Below, piece by piece: positions 1-9,900 of a stretch of 64,000 bases of DNA (its first letter is position 1; each line of letters begins with the position of its first letter). Position numbers and translations under genes: made by a program. The stretch covers positions 110,062,141 through 110,126,140 of the forward strand of contig NC_068938.1 of assembly GCF_016801865.2 (NCBI RefSeq). The letters are read 5' to 3'. Source of the stretch: Culex pipiens pallens (lineage: Eukaryota > Arthropoda > Insecta > Diptera > Culicidae). The notes beneath the pieces were generated by a model. That model ran no database searches and had not been told where the DNA came from. It saw only the letters and a list, made by a program, of their open reading frames with translations.

Positions 1-860
1 ATAGTGAACAGTAATAGTCCACCATGTAGTACACATATTTTTGGTGTATGGTAAGAACAGCATGCCTACTTTTTCTGGAATAGTGAAAGTCAATTTCATG
101 AGCCCTCGTAACATTTTTCTTCTTTTGGGGAGTTTTCTGATAATCTGAGGAGAAGTGGGGGTGTTGAAGGTTCTCTATCATCCAGAGGAATCGACTGTGA
201 TCAATTTACTTGATAAAAGTTGAAATTTTTGTACCAATCGTTTAACATATAGTTGGATTATATAACAAACTGTAATTGTACTCCATACTGTTGAAATATT
301 GTTTGAACTATTTGGACTTATAGAAATTTTTAATTCAAAATAGTATGGTGTATAGTAATTTTACTTCATGTAAGTTGACAAATTATTTGGATTATACAAA
401 CTTATCGAAAAAAATGTGGCCGCCATCAATTGTGTTCTACTATAGCATTTATAGTAGGTTTTTAGTTCTTACAGGTTCTGACTATAAAAATCTAAAATCT
501 GTGGAATTTTGCTATATTGTTCTCAATAAAGTTGATAAATTGTTTGAACTATTTGGACTTGTACATTTTTTCGTTGAGTCACGTTGTCTAAACAATCCGA
601 ACTGTTTAGTGTAAGGTTATTGTACCCCAAATAGTTCAAAAATAGTTAGAATCATTAGATTTACTTCAATAAAAACGTCATCATTTGACGATCAGTTTCG
701 TTATGGTTTTGTATAGTGCCGTAACTATATGATAATGGTTAAGTATGTGGTAACTACATCTCTTTTAGTAGTAATATAGTTTGGACTATTCCCCCGATGG
801 TTTTTGATTATGCGGGATCCTTTACCACCTGGTGCAAAAATCTCTATTTTGCCAAAAGTG
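1..860. other. AT-rich repeat-like DNA without a gene
   Basis: TTTGAACTATTTGGACTT recurs at about 301 and 544 with similar flanks, suggesting a decayed duplicated element of about 244-bp spacing. Nothing coding is recognisable. Confidence 0.35.
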
Positions 861-930
861 GTTTTTTTTTTTTTCGTAAAATTATTTTTATTAGGTCCTT
901 TTCGGTACTGGGACCTGGTTAGGACCGACG
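861..930 (-). mobile_element. 3' end fragment of a LINE related to the 2924-4564 element
   Basis: Read on the minus strand, 884-930 matches the 3' end of the ORF1-only element (GGTCCTAACC, then AAAGGACCTAATAAAAATAA) and runs into an A-tract (T-run at about 861-874). It looks like a severely 5'-truncated copy in inverse orientation. Confidence 0.6.
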
Positions 931-1229
931 ACAGGACCGAGTCGGCTTTTGTAATTACATTTGACTTAATAATTACAGAGGATCTTGTGTGTAAATGTTA
1001 GTGGGAGGGGAGCCGATTACCCGCGGCCTACTCGGGGTTAGTAGGGAAGGGATTGATGTTAGAAGACAAGGCGTGGGAAGGGAAGGGGGATTGTGTAGGG
1101 GTCTTGGTTGGCTCTGCTGGCCTTTGCTTTTGTCCTCAGCCGCAACTCGGTGTCCAGCTGCTGGGGCGTTCTTGCTTTGCTTCCGGTGCAAACCAGAAAC
1201 GACGGCTTTGTGTGAAGGCGAGTTATACT

Positions 1230-1275
1230 AACTGAAGGAAAACTAACTGAAGGAAAACTAACTGAAGAAAAACTA
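1230..1275 (+). repeat. Short tandem repeat, about 16-bp unit, three copies
   Basis: ACTAACTGAAGGAAA is repeated three times with small changes. Around it, 1003-1432 has no recognisable gene. Confidence 0.6.
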
Positions 1276-1432
1276 AATGGATATTTTGGAATCTAAGAGG
1301 AACTGATAGATCGGATAGAGAACATCAAGGTCTAGTTGAGATAACGCGTCTCGCATCGGGATTTCTGGTGGTCTTCCTCGGGCCCTGAGGGTATCTTTCA
1401 ACTTAATTCTGTGGCCAAAAGTGGTTAGCAGC

Positions 1433-2370
1433 CGTTTTTGCCTTCCTCACCTTACTGAGGAAAGGCTATAAAATCACTCGAAAAATGAACTTCTTAATTC
1501 GACCTCGTAGACCTACCTTCACGTATACCTATCGACTCAGAATCAAATTCTGAGCAAATGTCTGTGCGTGTGTATGTCTGTAAGTCCGTGCACCGAAAAA
1601 AATGCACTCGATTATCTCCGGACTGGCTGAACCGATTTGGGCCGTTCTGGTCTCATTCGATCCGTCTTAGGGTCCCACAAGACCTATATCAACTATTATG
1701 AAGTTTTGTTAAGTATTTCAAAAGTTATGCTAAAAAAACGATTCTGGCTAAAGTTTGAAAGATTGTAAAAAGGGTGGTTTTTGTAAGAAAACCCGTCTGA
1801 TCATACATTTTTAGAAAGGTATTTGAAAGACCTTTCTAATGAGCCCAAAACATTGAAGATCTGATAACCCTATCAAAAGTTATGAGCACTTAAGTGTCAT
1901 TTGTACACATTTCAGAGGCCGGATCTCAAATATTTTGATGAAAAAGTTGTCCGGATCTATCATGCTATCCGTCGTTAGTTGGATAATTGAAAGACCTTTC
2001 TAATGAGCCCAAAACATTGAAGATCTGATACTATATCAAAAGTTATGAGCACTTAAGTGTCATTTGTACACATTTTAGAGGCCGGATCTCAAATATTTAG
2101 ATGAAAATGTTGGCCGGGTCGATAATGCGACCCGTCGTTAGTTGGATAATTGAAAGACCTTTCTAATGATCCCAAAACATTGAAGATCTGATAACCCTAT
2201 CAAAAGTTATAAGCACTTAAGTGTTATTTATACGCTTTTTGGGGCCGGATCTCTGACATTTTGATGAAAATGATGTGCGGATCCATCGTCCGATCAATCG
2301 TTAGTTGTATAATTGATAGACCTTTTATATGAGACTAAGATTAAAGATCTGATAACCCTATCAAAAGTCA
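1433..2370 (-). mobile_element. Family A repeat element with internal 163-bp tandem units, inverse and truncated
   Basis: The terminal motif GCCTTCCTCACC at 1436 and the CTATAAAATCACTCG block are the reverse complement of the right ends of the copies at 38.8 kb and 56.7 kb. Inside, three units with the CACTTAAGTG palindrome repeat at about 163 bp (landmarks 1971, 2134, 2297). The other terminus is missing. Confidence 0.75.
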
Positions 2371-2923
2371 CCCGATAAGCCATAAAGTAAAACAGTTTTC
2401 CCATTTTGACAAATGGTTTCGATTTTTTGTAAATATTCTTTTTTATTTGCAATGGACAAGTTTTTCAGTCGTAATAAAAACCAATTCAACCGGGATCTGA
2501 CGTGCTTTTTTAACTTTATTTTTCAATGAAATCCAAAAACAGCGAGTCACAATAGCTTAAAGCAAGCTGCAGTGTGTCGGAACTGATTTCACATGTAGCC
2601 AAAGGCGTCCAATTCATTGAACAGCCGACCAATCAAACCTTCTTAAGACACAAATGCGAACAAAATGTTGAAGAGCTGCATGGCCAAGATTCCATCCTGA
2701 TTCCGGGCCTCACGAACGAACTGCTTCACCATCAACTGTTCCGACCAGTTGTTCCTTTTGGCCAAATCGAATTTATGATTGACCAACTTGCAATCGCCTT
2801 ACTCGTAGTAAACGGCCGACCTGCAAAGCGCATGAAAGTTAAATCCAACCTTTAACCAATGTTATTCTCCAATACTTACCAATTCACACATCCCAGCCTT
2901 AGCTCCATCAAGACGGATTCCGT

Positions 2924-4564
2924 CATCGGAGTAAGCGGGATACACTCAATGTTTACATTTTCGACACTCCCTGTTCAACTTTCGTTGGGTTTGGTCGTCT
3001 TTCGAGCTAGCTTAGCGCGTTTTTGACGGTGTTTTGTTAACTTTCGCCGACGGCCATGGCGGCGGCCGCGACGGTGGAGAGTGAGTGGACGGAGCACAGG
3101 GCTGAGAATGGAAGGACGTTCTACTGGAACGCGGCCTTGAGGAAAAGTGTGTGGGAGAAACCGGACGGGTTTCAACCCAAGACGCAGGCGGCGACGGGCA
3201 TGGAGGTGGAAGACTCCGAAGGAGGAGGAGAGGACGGGGGCGAATTTCGTCCCGTGGTCAAGGTTCGCCGCAGGAAGGCTAAGGAGGAGATCAACGTCGG
3301 CGATGGCGGCAACGACGGCGATGGTGAGAAACTGCTCAGCAACAACAAGTTCAGCCCGCTAGCGGAGGAGAGCAACAACAACAACAATGCGAACCCAGCA
3401 GCAGAAAAAACCATCCCTGTGGTACCAGCAACCGGCAAGTCGGCCGGGGAGAAGAAGCAGCCGCCGCTGGTGGTGAAAGAAATGAGCTTCGCCCGCCTTG
3501 CGAAGGTGATGTCGTCGTGTGATGTCCAGCCGGAACACAAACTGACGCGGTACGGCACAAAAATTACGTGCTTCTCGAGCGACGACTTCGACACGGTGCA
3601 AGCCCACCTGACGAAGAACAAGGTGCAGTTCTACACGCACGGAAAGCGCAGTGCGAGACCGCACCGGGTAGTAATGCGAGGTCTCCCGAACGTGGAACCG
3701 GATTACATCAAGGAGCTGCTCAAGACGGAACATCTGCTGGACGTCTTGGCAGTACACGCCATCAGGCGGAAGCAGCAGCTTCCCGCCATCGATGAGACGC
3801 CTTTCATCGTGCTCTTCCCCAAGGGGCACACCAGTCTGAAGGAGTTGAGTAGCAAGGTAAAGAAAGTGGGACCAGTCGTCGTCCGGTGGGTGGCCTACCG
3901 GAACAAAGAACCGCACGTGACCCAGTGCAAGAACTGCTTGCAGTTCGGTCACGGAACCAGTAACTGCCATCTCAAGCCCAGGTGCAGCAGCTGTGGGGGT
4001 CCCCACAGCACAGAAAAGTGCAAAGCAGAAGAAACGCAAGCCAAGAAGTGTGTCAACTGTTCTGGATCCCACGAGGGTCTGGACCGCAGCTGCCCCAAAC
4101 GTGCGCAGTTCATCCAGTCGAGGCAGCAGGCGTCCAAGCCGAAGCCGCCAGCATGGAAGAAGGACAAACAGACTCCGGCAGGAGCCGTGTTTACCGCGGC
4201 GGATTTTCCTCCGCTACCTGGAGCGGTACCGGAAGAGAAACATCCTCGTCCCGCAGGAAGAAGTAGCGAAAATACTGGCGCCGGCGCCGGTGCAACCCCG
4301 AAGGAGCAACAAGGTGAACGGATGCTGTACAGCGAGTCGGAGCTGTGGGCCATTTACCGCGAATACAGAGTTCGCTTGAGGCAGTGCAAGACACCCGAGG
4401 AACAGATTGACGTGATCGCACACTTGCTGACACATGGCACGAGAAAATGATCATCTGATTCAGTTACGTTTTTTTTTATTATTTATTATTTGTTGTATTT
4501 TTGATCCTCGGTCCTAACCTGGTCGTAGCACCTAAAAGGACCTAATAAAAATAAGTTGTGAAGG
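2924..4564 (+). mobile_element. ORF1-only LINE-type retrotransposon with 14-bp target-site duplication
   Basis: The 14-base sequence AAGACGGATTCCGT occurs at 2910-2923 and again at 4565-4578, bracketing a 1641-bp insert. The insert has a short leader, one intact gag-like ORF and a 3' region ending in AATAAAAATAA; no reverse transcriptase is present. A related 3' end lies in inverse orientation at 861-930, so this 3' end is probably genuine. It must have been copied by enzymes supplied in trans, or it descends by deletion of ORF2. Confidence 0.8.
3056..4450 (+). CDS. Retrotransposon ORF1 (gag-like) with N-terminal WW domain and three zinc knuckles
   Basis: A 464-residue nucleic-acid-binding ORF1 of jockey-like type, expected to coat LINE RNA. 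Residues 11-36 form a WW domain: W11, GRTFYWN at 19-25, W33 and P36, resembling the Prp40/FBP11/TCERG1 type. Next comes an acidic, Asn-rich linker with NKFSPLAEE, then a region like the PRE_C2HC domain ending in VVMRGLP. Three CCHC knuckles follow: C291/C294/H299/C304, C310/C313/H317/C322 and C332/C335/H339/C346. FPPLP is at 384-388 (PPLP 385-388). The C-terminal helix-like end (ELWAIYREYR, then CKTPEEQ) parallels that of the second ORF1 in the window. The ATG at 3056 is the first in frame. The ORF is intact, suggesting recent activity. The WW domain is unusual for this family. Confidence 0.88.
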   Translation: MAAAATVESEWTEHRAENGRTFYWNAALRKSVWEKPDGFQPKTQAATGMEVEDSEGGGEDGGEFRPVVKVRRRKAKEEINVGDGGNDGDGEKLLSNNKFSPLAEESNNNNNANPAAEKTIPVVPATGKSAGEKKQPPLVVKEMSFARLAKVMSSCDVQPEHKLTRYGTKITCFSSDDFDTVQAHLTKNKVQFYTHGKRSARPHRVVMRGLPNVEPDYIKELLKTEHLLDVLAVHAIRRKQQLPAIDETPFIVLFPKGHTSLKELSSKVKKVGPVVVRWVAYRNKEPHVTQCKNCLQFGHGTSNCHLKPRCSSCGGPHSTEKCKAEETQAKKCVNCSGSHEGLDRSCPKRAQFIQSRQQASKPKPPAWKKDKQTPAGAVFTAADFPPLPGAVPEEKHPRPAGRSSENTGAGAGATPKEQQGERMLYSESELWAIYREYRVRLRQCKTPEEQIDVIAHLLTHGTRK

Positions 4565-4735
4565 AAGACGGATTCCGTAAAGCACAAGCCTCCAGTACGC
4601 TGTTCCAGATCTTCATCGTACACCGATGATTCCCGGCCTGATGGTACCCCACCGTCTTCGCCAAAGTGTGCATCGATCAAGGCATCGATCATGTCTCAAT
4701 CTTTCGTATAATCCTCCTGGCCCGCCTTAAATTAC

Positions 4736-5157
4736 GGGGGAATGAGCCGATTGATGATAATAAACGAAATCTTTAGAGTAACTGTAACTGTTGGACATGT
4801 TGGTTGTCGCAGATCTGGTGGCATGTATTTCAACTTTCCAAACAAACAAAAAGGCTCTCATTTTTGACATACCGAAGTACTCTCTAGCTTGTTGTCAAAA
4901 ATGGAACCCTACAAAAGTTTGCTCTCTGAGTGGCAAATCAACAATAGGGTCCTAAAGCCCTATGACAATTTTTATGTACAACGGTACAAAACACGATTAA
5001 ACGTTTTTTGATTTAAAACAAAAAGTTTATATGGATCCTTAGACGAGGCGCTATCCAAATTTTTTTTGCAAAGATTTTCGACAATACAATGTTTTAATTT
5101 TTAAGATTATAAGATATAAGTACTTAAATGTTTTTATGCATTTGTTTTAAATCAAAA
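4736..5157. other. Unassigned AT-rich spacer
   Basis: No gene, RNA gene or clear repeat terminus is seen between the pseudogene remnant and the pogo-like MITE. Confidence 0.4.
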
Positions 5158-5159
5158 TA

Positions 5160-5687
5160 CAGTCCAGACTCGATTATCCGAAGGCCTCGGGAAAAATTCA
5201 CTTCGGATAATCGAATAAAAAATATTTTTTTTTTTCGTTGTCTGATTTTTAATTGTCGAGCTCAAGTATAACCCCTAAACTTCGCTAAAGTGATTTAAAA
5301 TTTTTAAATCCAAGATGGCGGAAAAATATTGAAATATTGAAAAAAATGCATTTTATTATTTACACCCTTACCAAAAATCATGATTTTTTGAGTTCCAAAT
5401 CCCACTTTTCATACGATTTTTTGAGTTCAGGTACTACAACCATAAAAATGGTTATATGGGTTGAACTGAACAATTCGTATGAAAAGTGGGATTTGGAACT
5501 CAAAAAGTCATGATTTTTGGTAAGGGTGTAGTGATTGCCAACTATTAAAATTTGACTCGAATTTGATATTTAAAACAAGAAAAAGAAATAAAACGAAAAC
5601 AATATTTTTTTTGTTCATGATTCGATTATCCGAAGTCCCATATAAACCTTCGGATAATCGAGGCTTTGGATGATCGAGTCTGGACTG
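5160..5687. mobile_element. pogo-like MITE with TA duplication
   Basis: Inverted ends CAGTCCAGACTCGATTATCC at 5160 and its complement ending at 5687 are flanked by TA (5158-5159 and 5688-5689), as in the Tc1/mariner/pogo group. There is no transposase. A second small hairpin element sits inside. Confidence 0.8.
5366..5528. mobile_element. Small foldback MITE nested in the pogo-like MITE
   Basis: CACCCTTACCAAAAATCATG at the left and its complement at the right form a hairpin with arms of about 55 bp, flanked by TA. The related copy at 28.3-28.7 kb lacks this segment, so it is a later insertion. Confidence 0.65.
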
Positions 5688-5715
5688 TATTGCTATTTCA
5701 AACGAAATTATTATA

Positions 5716-5762
5716 TAAATAGGAGGAAGGCACCAACCACCTAAAGGTGGATTAAGTAACGT
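5716..5762 (-). repeat. Solo left terminus of family A
   Basis: GGAAGGCACCAACCACC followed by TAAAGGTGGATTAAGTAACG is the reverse complement of the family A left end, without the element body. Confidence 0.6.
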
Positions 5763-5959
5763 TTTAATGATCATCAACTCCTTTCGCTGGATCTGGGTGG
5801 GCGTGCAGGCTAGCGGAAGGTTGCTGACGAAAACTGGATGATATGCTTGTAAAAATACCTGTAAAAAAACTCTAGAAAAGAACTGATGTTTGCCTTAGAA
5901 ATAGGGAAATTGTCATCAAGATAAAATCAAGCTTCCACCTGTGTTCCAATTGATCCTCT

Positions 5960-6744
5960 TTTATTCTTACATCTAAGTTACAATCTTCTTTTAATGTCAC
6001 ATTTATAATACTTAATTTTACAATACACGAAAAGTTTCTTCTTTATGCCACTGAATTTCAAGAATGCATCAGAAATCATTCTCACATCGATAAAATTTAG
6101 GATAATTTCACAGCAAAATAAATAACTTAAAACGATGCTTCCGCTAATGATTTTTTTTCTGTTGCTGCTGCGTTTTAAGCTAGTTTATATGCCTTCGTTA
6201 AGTGTTGGCCAGTCTTAAACTCTAATCAATTCTTCATAGAATGCTACATTTTGTAAGGGTACGACTTGTGTTCCTCCGTTAAAAAAAAAATCTGCTCCAT
6301 ACGAAGCCAATTTGTCTTATGTGCGTCCTTGGACTGACTACTATACTCTCTAGCTAAAATGTTTTTTTTTATCTTAAGATTAAGGTAAGTCACTTGGCCA
6401 CGACGTCTTCTTCACTTTGCTCGATTAAATTACGTTGTAATGTTGGGGGTGCGGTGAAGTTTGATAATTCTGCGTTTTACGATTTAATATCACAAGAGGT
6501 TCATCACGTTATCGTTGCACACGTGGTGGTCGCTTTTTTTCGATTGAGGATTGGCTTCCGGTTTAGAACCGGCTTAATGAGTTGTTTTTAGTAGGTTAAT
6601 GTGTGAGGTGTGTGTGTGGGAGGGCGCGCTTCCGTCTCTACCAGTTGGAAATTTCACGGGTACGCTCCAGCGGGGGTTTTCTACAAAGGACAAACAAAAC
6701 ATGTAGCCTGGTGGCGAAAAATCTCCACTACTGGAGTGAGCTAA
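5960..6744 (-). other. Probable mol 3' UTR with candidate poly(A) signal
   Basis: No other gene is recognisable between the mol stop and 5960. Read on the minus strand, the first AATAAA hexamer downstream of the stop is at 5960-5965, implying a 3' UTR of about 780 bases. This is inferred from the hexamer only. Confidence 0.4.
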
Positions 6745-6982
6745 TTACGGCAGCATTCTGGAGAGTGCGACTTTGTGAAGGGACTGGGAATGGGCCGCTG
6801 CGGCGGACGCGATACTCGAGTTGGAGTCCTGCGAGATTGTGCGCTGAATTCCGCGCGGGGGCGTCTGCTGGGAGCGTCGGAACGGGTAGCGCCACGGAGA
6901 CTTAGGAACGTCGTGCTGGAAGCCTCGATTCTCGATGCCCATCTTGTCGTTTGACTGGTCACGTGTTTTTGACGATAAACGG
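6745..6982 (-). CDS. mol: mol last coding exon (C-terminal tail and stop)
   Basis: The acceptor is CGTTTTAG. It encodes the Ser/Arg/Gln-rich C-terminus through LSRMLP and a TAA stop at 6745-6747. The tail is hydrophilic and low-complexity (a run of Ala at SIASAAAAHS), as expected for a cytosolic end. Confidence 0.87.
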
Positions 6983-9900
6983 CTAAAACGAGGAAAGAAC
7001 TTTGTAGAAAGCAACTACAAAATTGACGAATGGCAGAACCGCCTCACCGCAAGATTCGCGATCCCAGTCCCGGGGGATCTTCAAGTCCTTTGCTGTTCCG
7101 TTTGCGGTACCGGACATCGTGAGATTCTTCCAATATCACGTGTCTGTCGTAGGGAGTATCATAATAGACCTGAAAGAAAGAAAAGACAGATTGATGGACC
7201 TCACCCACAGACCTGGGCCGGCCATGGGACGGTGTATTAACCTCTAGAATCGTTGAAAAGCGGTGGGGCCACACCAAGTCGATGATGGATATTACAAGTC
7301 CAACCGACAAGCACAGGATACCTACAATATAGAAATTTATTGTTTGTTTCTTGCATTTAATCCCACATTAAGTACGGAAGACAATCCAACATTTCCAGCC
7401 AAATAGAATATACAAATGTAAACGAATTCCGTGATCATACCTTATCAAGCTTTTTTCAAGGGGATCCCAAAACAACAAATTACACGTGAATTTTACGGAG
7501 CGTAAAAAATGTTATTTAAATAGTTTGGGAAACTCCTCTTTTCACAATTGCAATTTTATAATTTCCATTTTAAGTTAAATAAAAAATGACAACCCCTTAT
7601 GTCATCTAAAACTTTTCAGAATTTGTAAATGACACATTATCCAGTGACAAAAACGACACGTTTTGGCTGATAGGTCGAACATTATAAATATTTATTCGTT
7701 TTTTAACTGATCAAACCATCAATTGTAGCTAGATTAAAAATGACAAATGTTTTTCATAACTAAATCATGAGTTATTGATTTGTATGAAATCAAAGAAGGT
7801 CGAAATTTCGCTATTTCTCACTCCGTTGCAACGTCACGGAATAATCGATGTAGCAAATGAAAAGTTAGATTTAAAATTAGTTTTCCACAGTTACTATTGC
7901 GGATATCAGGATTAATTTTCATTCTGCTGCGATCGTATCCCGCACTTGCGGAAATCGCAGAGGTCCCTTAGTAGGCTCAATTATTGGCACGTACGATCAA
8001 CATGCTTCATTTCATATCTGAAAGAGTCACGTGGTTGCAAAAAATCTATAATAAGCAAAGCATGCTCGGGAAACCATGCTGGTTTTTGGTATCCTGAAGT
8101 AACACGTGGTCGCGAAATGCGTTGCGCTAATCAAAGTGCGCTTTATAGTCGCAGCCAACCAACAGTTCAGAACAGACCGCCGCACTTTGCGCAGTAGCCA
8201 GTCTGACGCTCTCTAGAACCGCAGAATGTTATATTATCTTGTCACGGATAATACTTGTAGGAAATTAAATTTACAATCCGAATCCGTAATAATATTTTAG
8301 TTTTGGATTGGTTTTGTTATCCTACGGAACATATTTCGAAAAAAGTGATAAATTTCGTGACGTTACAACGCCGGAATGTGTCAAATTAATAAAGTCAAGC
8401 TATCTTATGCTTTTGAAAAAAGAAACAGTTACAAACATGTATTGTTTGGTTGACCATTCTGTGCATTGTCCCGAAGTTTGGTTGAAATTGGTTGCCGGAG
8501 TCCCGAGTTGTAATTACAAATGTGTACGGTAGTTGGGCATGTACGTGTGTCAAACGCGTTCTGACCTGAAATCACTTTGGCCAGTTGTCGCAATTACATT
8601 AATTTTCAGGGTGTGCCAAGATAGCACGACAACATTGAAACATCTTTCTTATATTATGAAGAGTGACAACAATGCTCAGGATTGAAATCGATTTTTGGGG
8701 ATCTGTGAAGGTCAAAAGGTGAGGCATTGTAAGCTGCACAAAATGGCGTTCTTAACTCAATGTGGCCCAAAATGCATGTGCGATAGGTTAGTACGATAGC
8801 GACGAAATGCTAAACATTATATTTTTGGAACATGGTAATATTTATGGCAGTTTGTTGGTACTAATGGCAAAAATGTTTTGTCCACCCCTTAAAAATTTCA
8901 GAGGGCAAAAAAAATAAATACTTCTTTAAAGAATAATGATTTTGGGAAAACAGACGAAAAAGTTTTAGAAAGACAAAATAGTCATAAATTCATTGATATT
9001 TTTCAAAAAACATATACAAAAAAACTTGAAATATGTTTATTTTTTTTGCCTGCTTCCTCGACCTCGGCCAGAGCCGAGGGACAAAACTTTTAATTAAATT
9101 TGTATCATCCTAATCAGAGCTAAGAAAAAAAAATCTAGTTTGGTATAAAAGTACACTCAAACCCCGATGGTTTGACTCCAACTGTTGTCAAACGAACGGG
9201 GTCACTTTTAGTTTGACACCCTTTTTACACAGAGCTCACAAAGTGTCAAGTCAAGTGTTGCCGTGTAAAAAGTGTCAGTTCGTCACTTTTTAGTTTGACT
9301 TTGACCAACCAACGGGGTACAAACTAAAAAAGTGTCAAAGGAAAAAGACTAAAACTAATTTTTAACACAACGCTGTCCCAAACCCCATACGAAACCAGAG
9401 ATCTGCTGTTTGTCTGCCGTGGTTTGGTCCTATTTTTGAATTGGGAACCTGAAAAAGTCAAGCTGGAGTGTTGGTTATTAGGAGGAAACAACATAACAAA
9501 AAGATATCGTTCGGATTGACGATGTCTCACAAACATCCCCAATCCGACACGATAAACAGGCTCTTTCTGCCGTCTCAAAGTCAATGTTCCACCTGCGACC
9601 AGCACAAGCCAGAAGCACCAGCTCAGTCGGAAGCTGATGCGTCCTCCCTCGATGAAGATGGTGAGGGGCCGCTTCGGCAGCATCATGCTGTACCCGATGC
9701 TGGCCCCGATCAACAGGGCACCGGTCAGAGTCATCGTGTAGGCACCGTAGCGGGGAACCGCCACCAGAAGCAGGTTCATCAGCAGCCACGAGGCAAATGC
9801 GGCCCTGCGAACAAGGAACAAGAATTGATTAAAACGCGACCGAGTGGCACATGGCTTCGTGCCGAACTTCATCCAGAACTTGCCATAGCAGTATGCTGGC

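Larger units (their letters stand above)
2545..4735 (-). pseudogene. Unidentified spliced gene remnant, split by the ORF1-only retrotransposon
   Basis: On the minus strand a frame opens at 4692 (MIDALIDAHFGEDGG) and reaches the target-site duplication at 4565. If 2924-4578 is removed, it continues in the same frame from 2923 (TESVLMELRLGCVNW) to a GTAAGT donor at about 2870. A roughly 58-base intron ending TTTGCAG follows, then SAVYYE, a stop, GDCKLVNHKFDLAKRNN, WSEQLMVKQFVREARNQDG and more with further stops. Frame continuity and splice sites argue for a true gene relic rather than chance. I do not recognise the family. In-frame stops plus the insertion make it non-functional. Confidence 0.5.
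7322..9592 (-). other. mol intron 4 content
   Basis: No coding exon seen. It holds a partial D-family MITE (8424-8805) and a short element near 9158-9335. The rest, including 7322-8423, is AT-rich with no recognisable structure. Confidence 0.5.

Noticed and set aside
2574..2855. 93-residue plus-strand protein
   Set aside because: The minus strand of the same DNA has splice sites and a frame that rejoins across the retroelement, a better explanation.
3359..4072. 237-residue open frame on the minus strand
   Set aside because: It is antisense to the zinc-knuckle ORF1, whose motifs fix the true frame.
6394..6905. Plus-strand open frames over the end of mol
   Set aside because: They overlap the last mol exon and its 3' UTR on the other strand and show no recognisable domain.
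9829..9883. Read-through of mol exon 3 into WQVLDEVRHE
   Set aside because: It lies past the GC donor, loses the conserved membrane span and does not continue into the next exon's frame.
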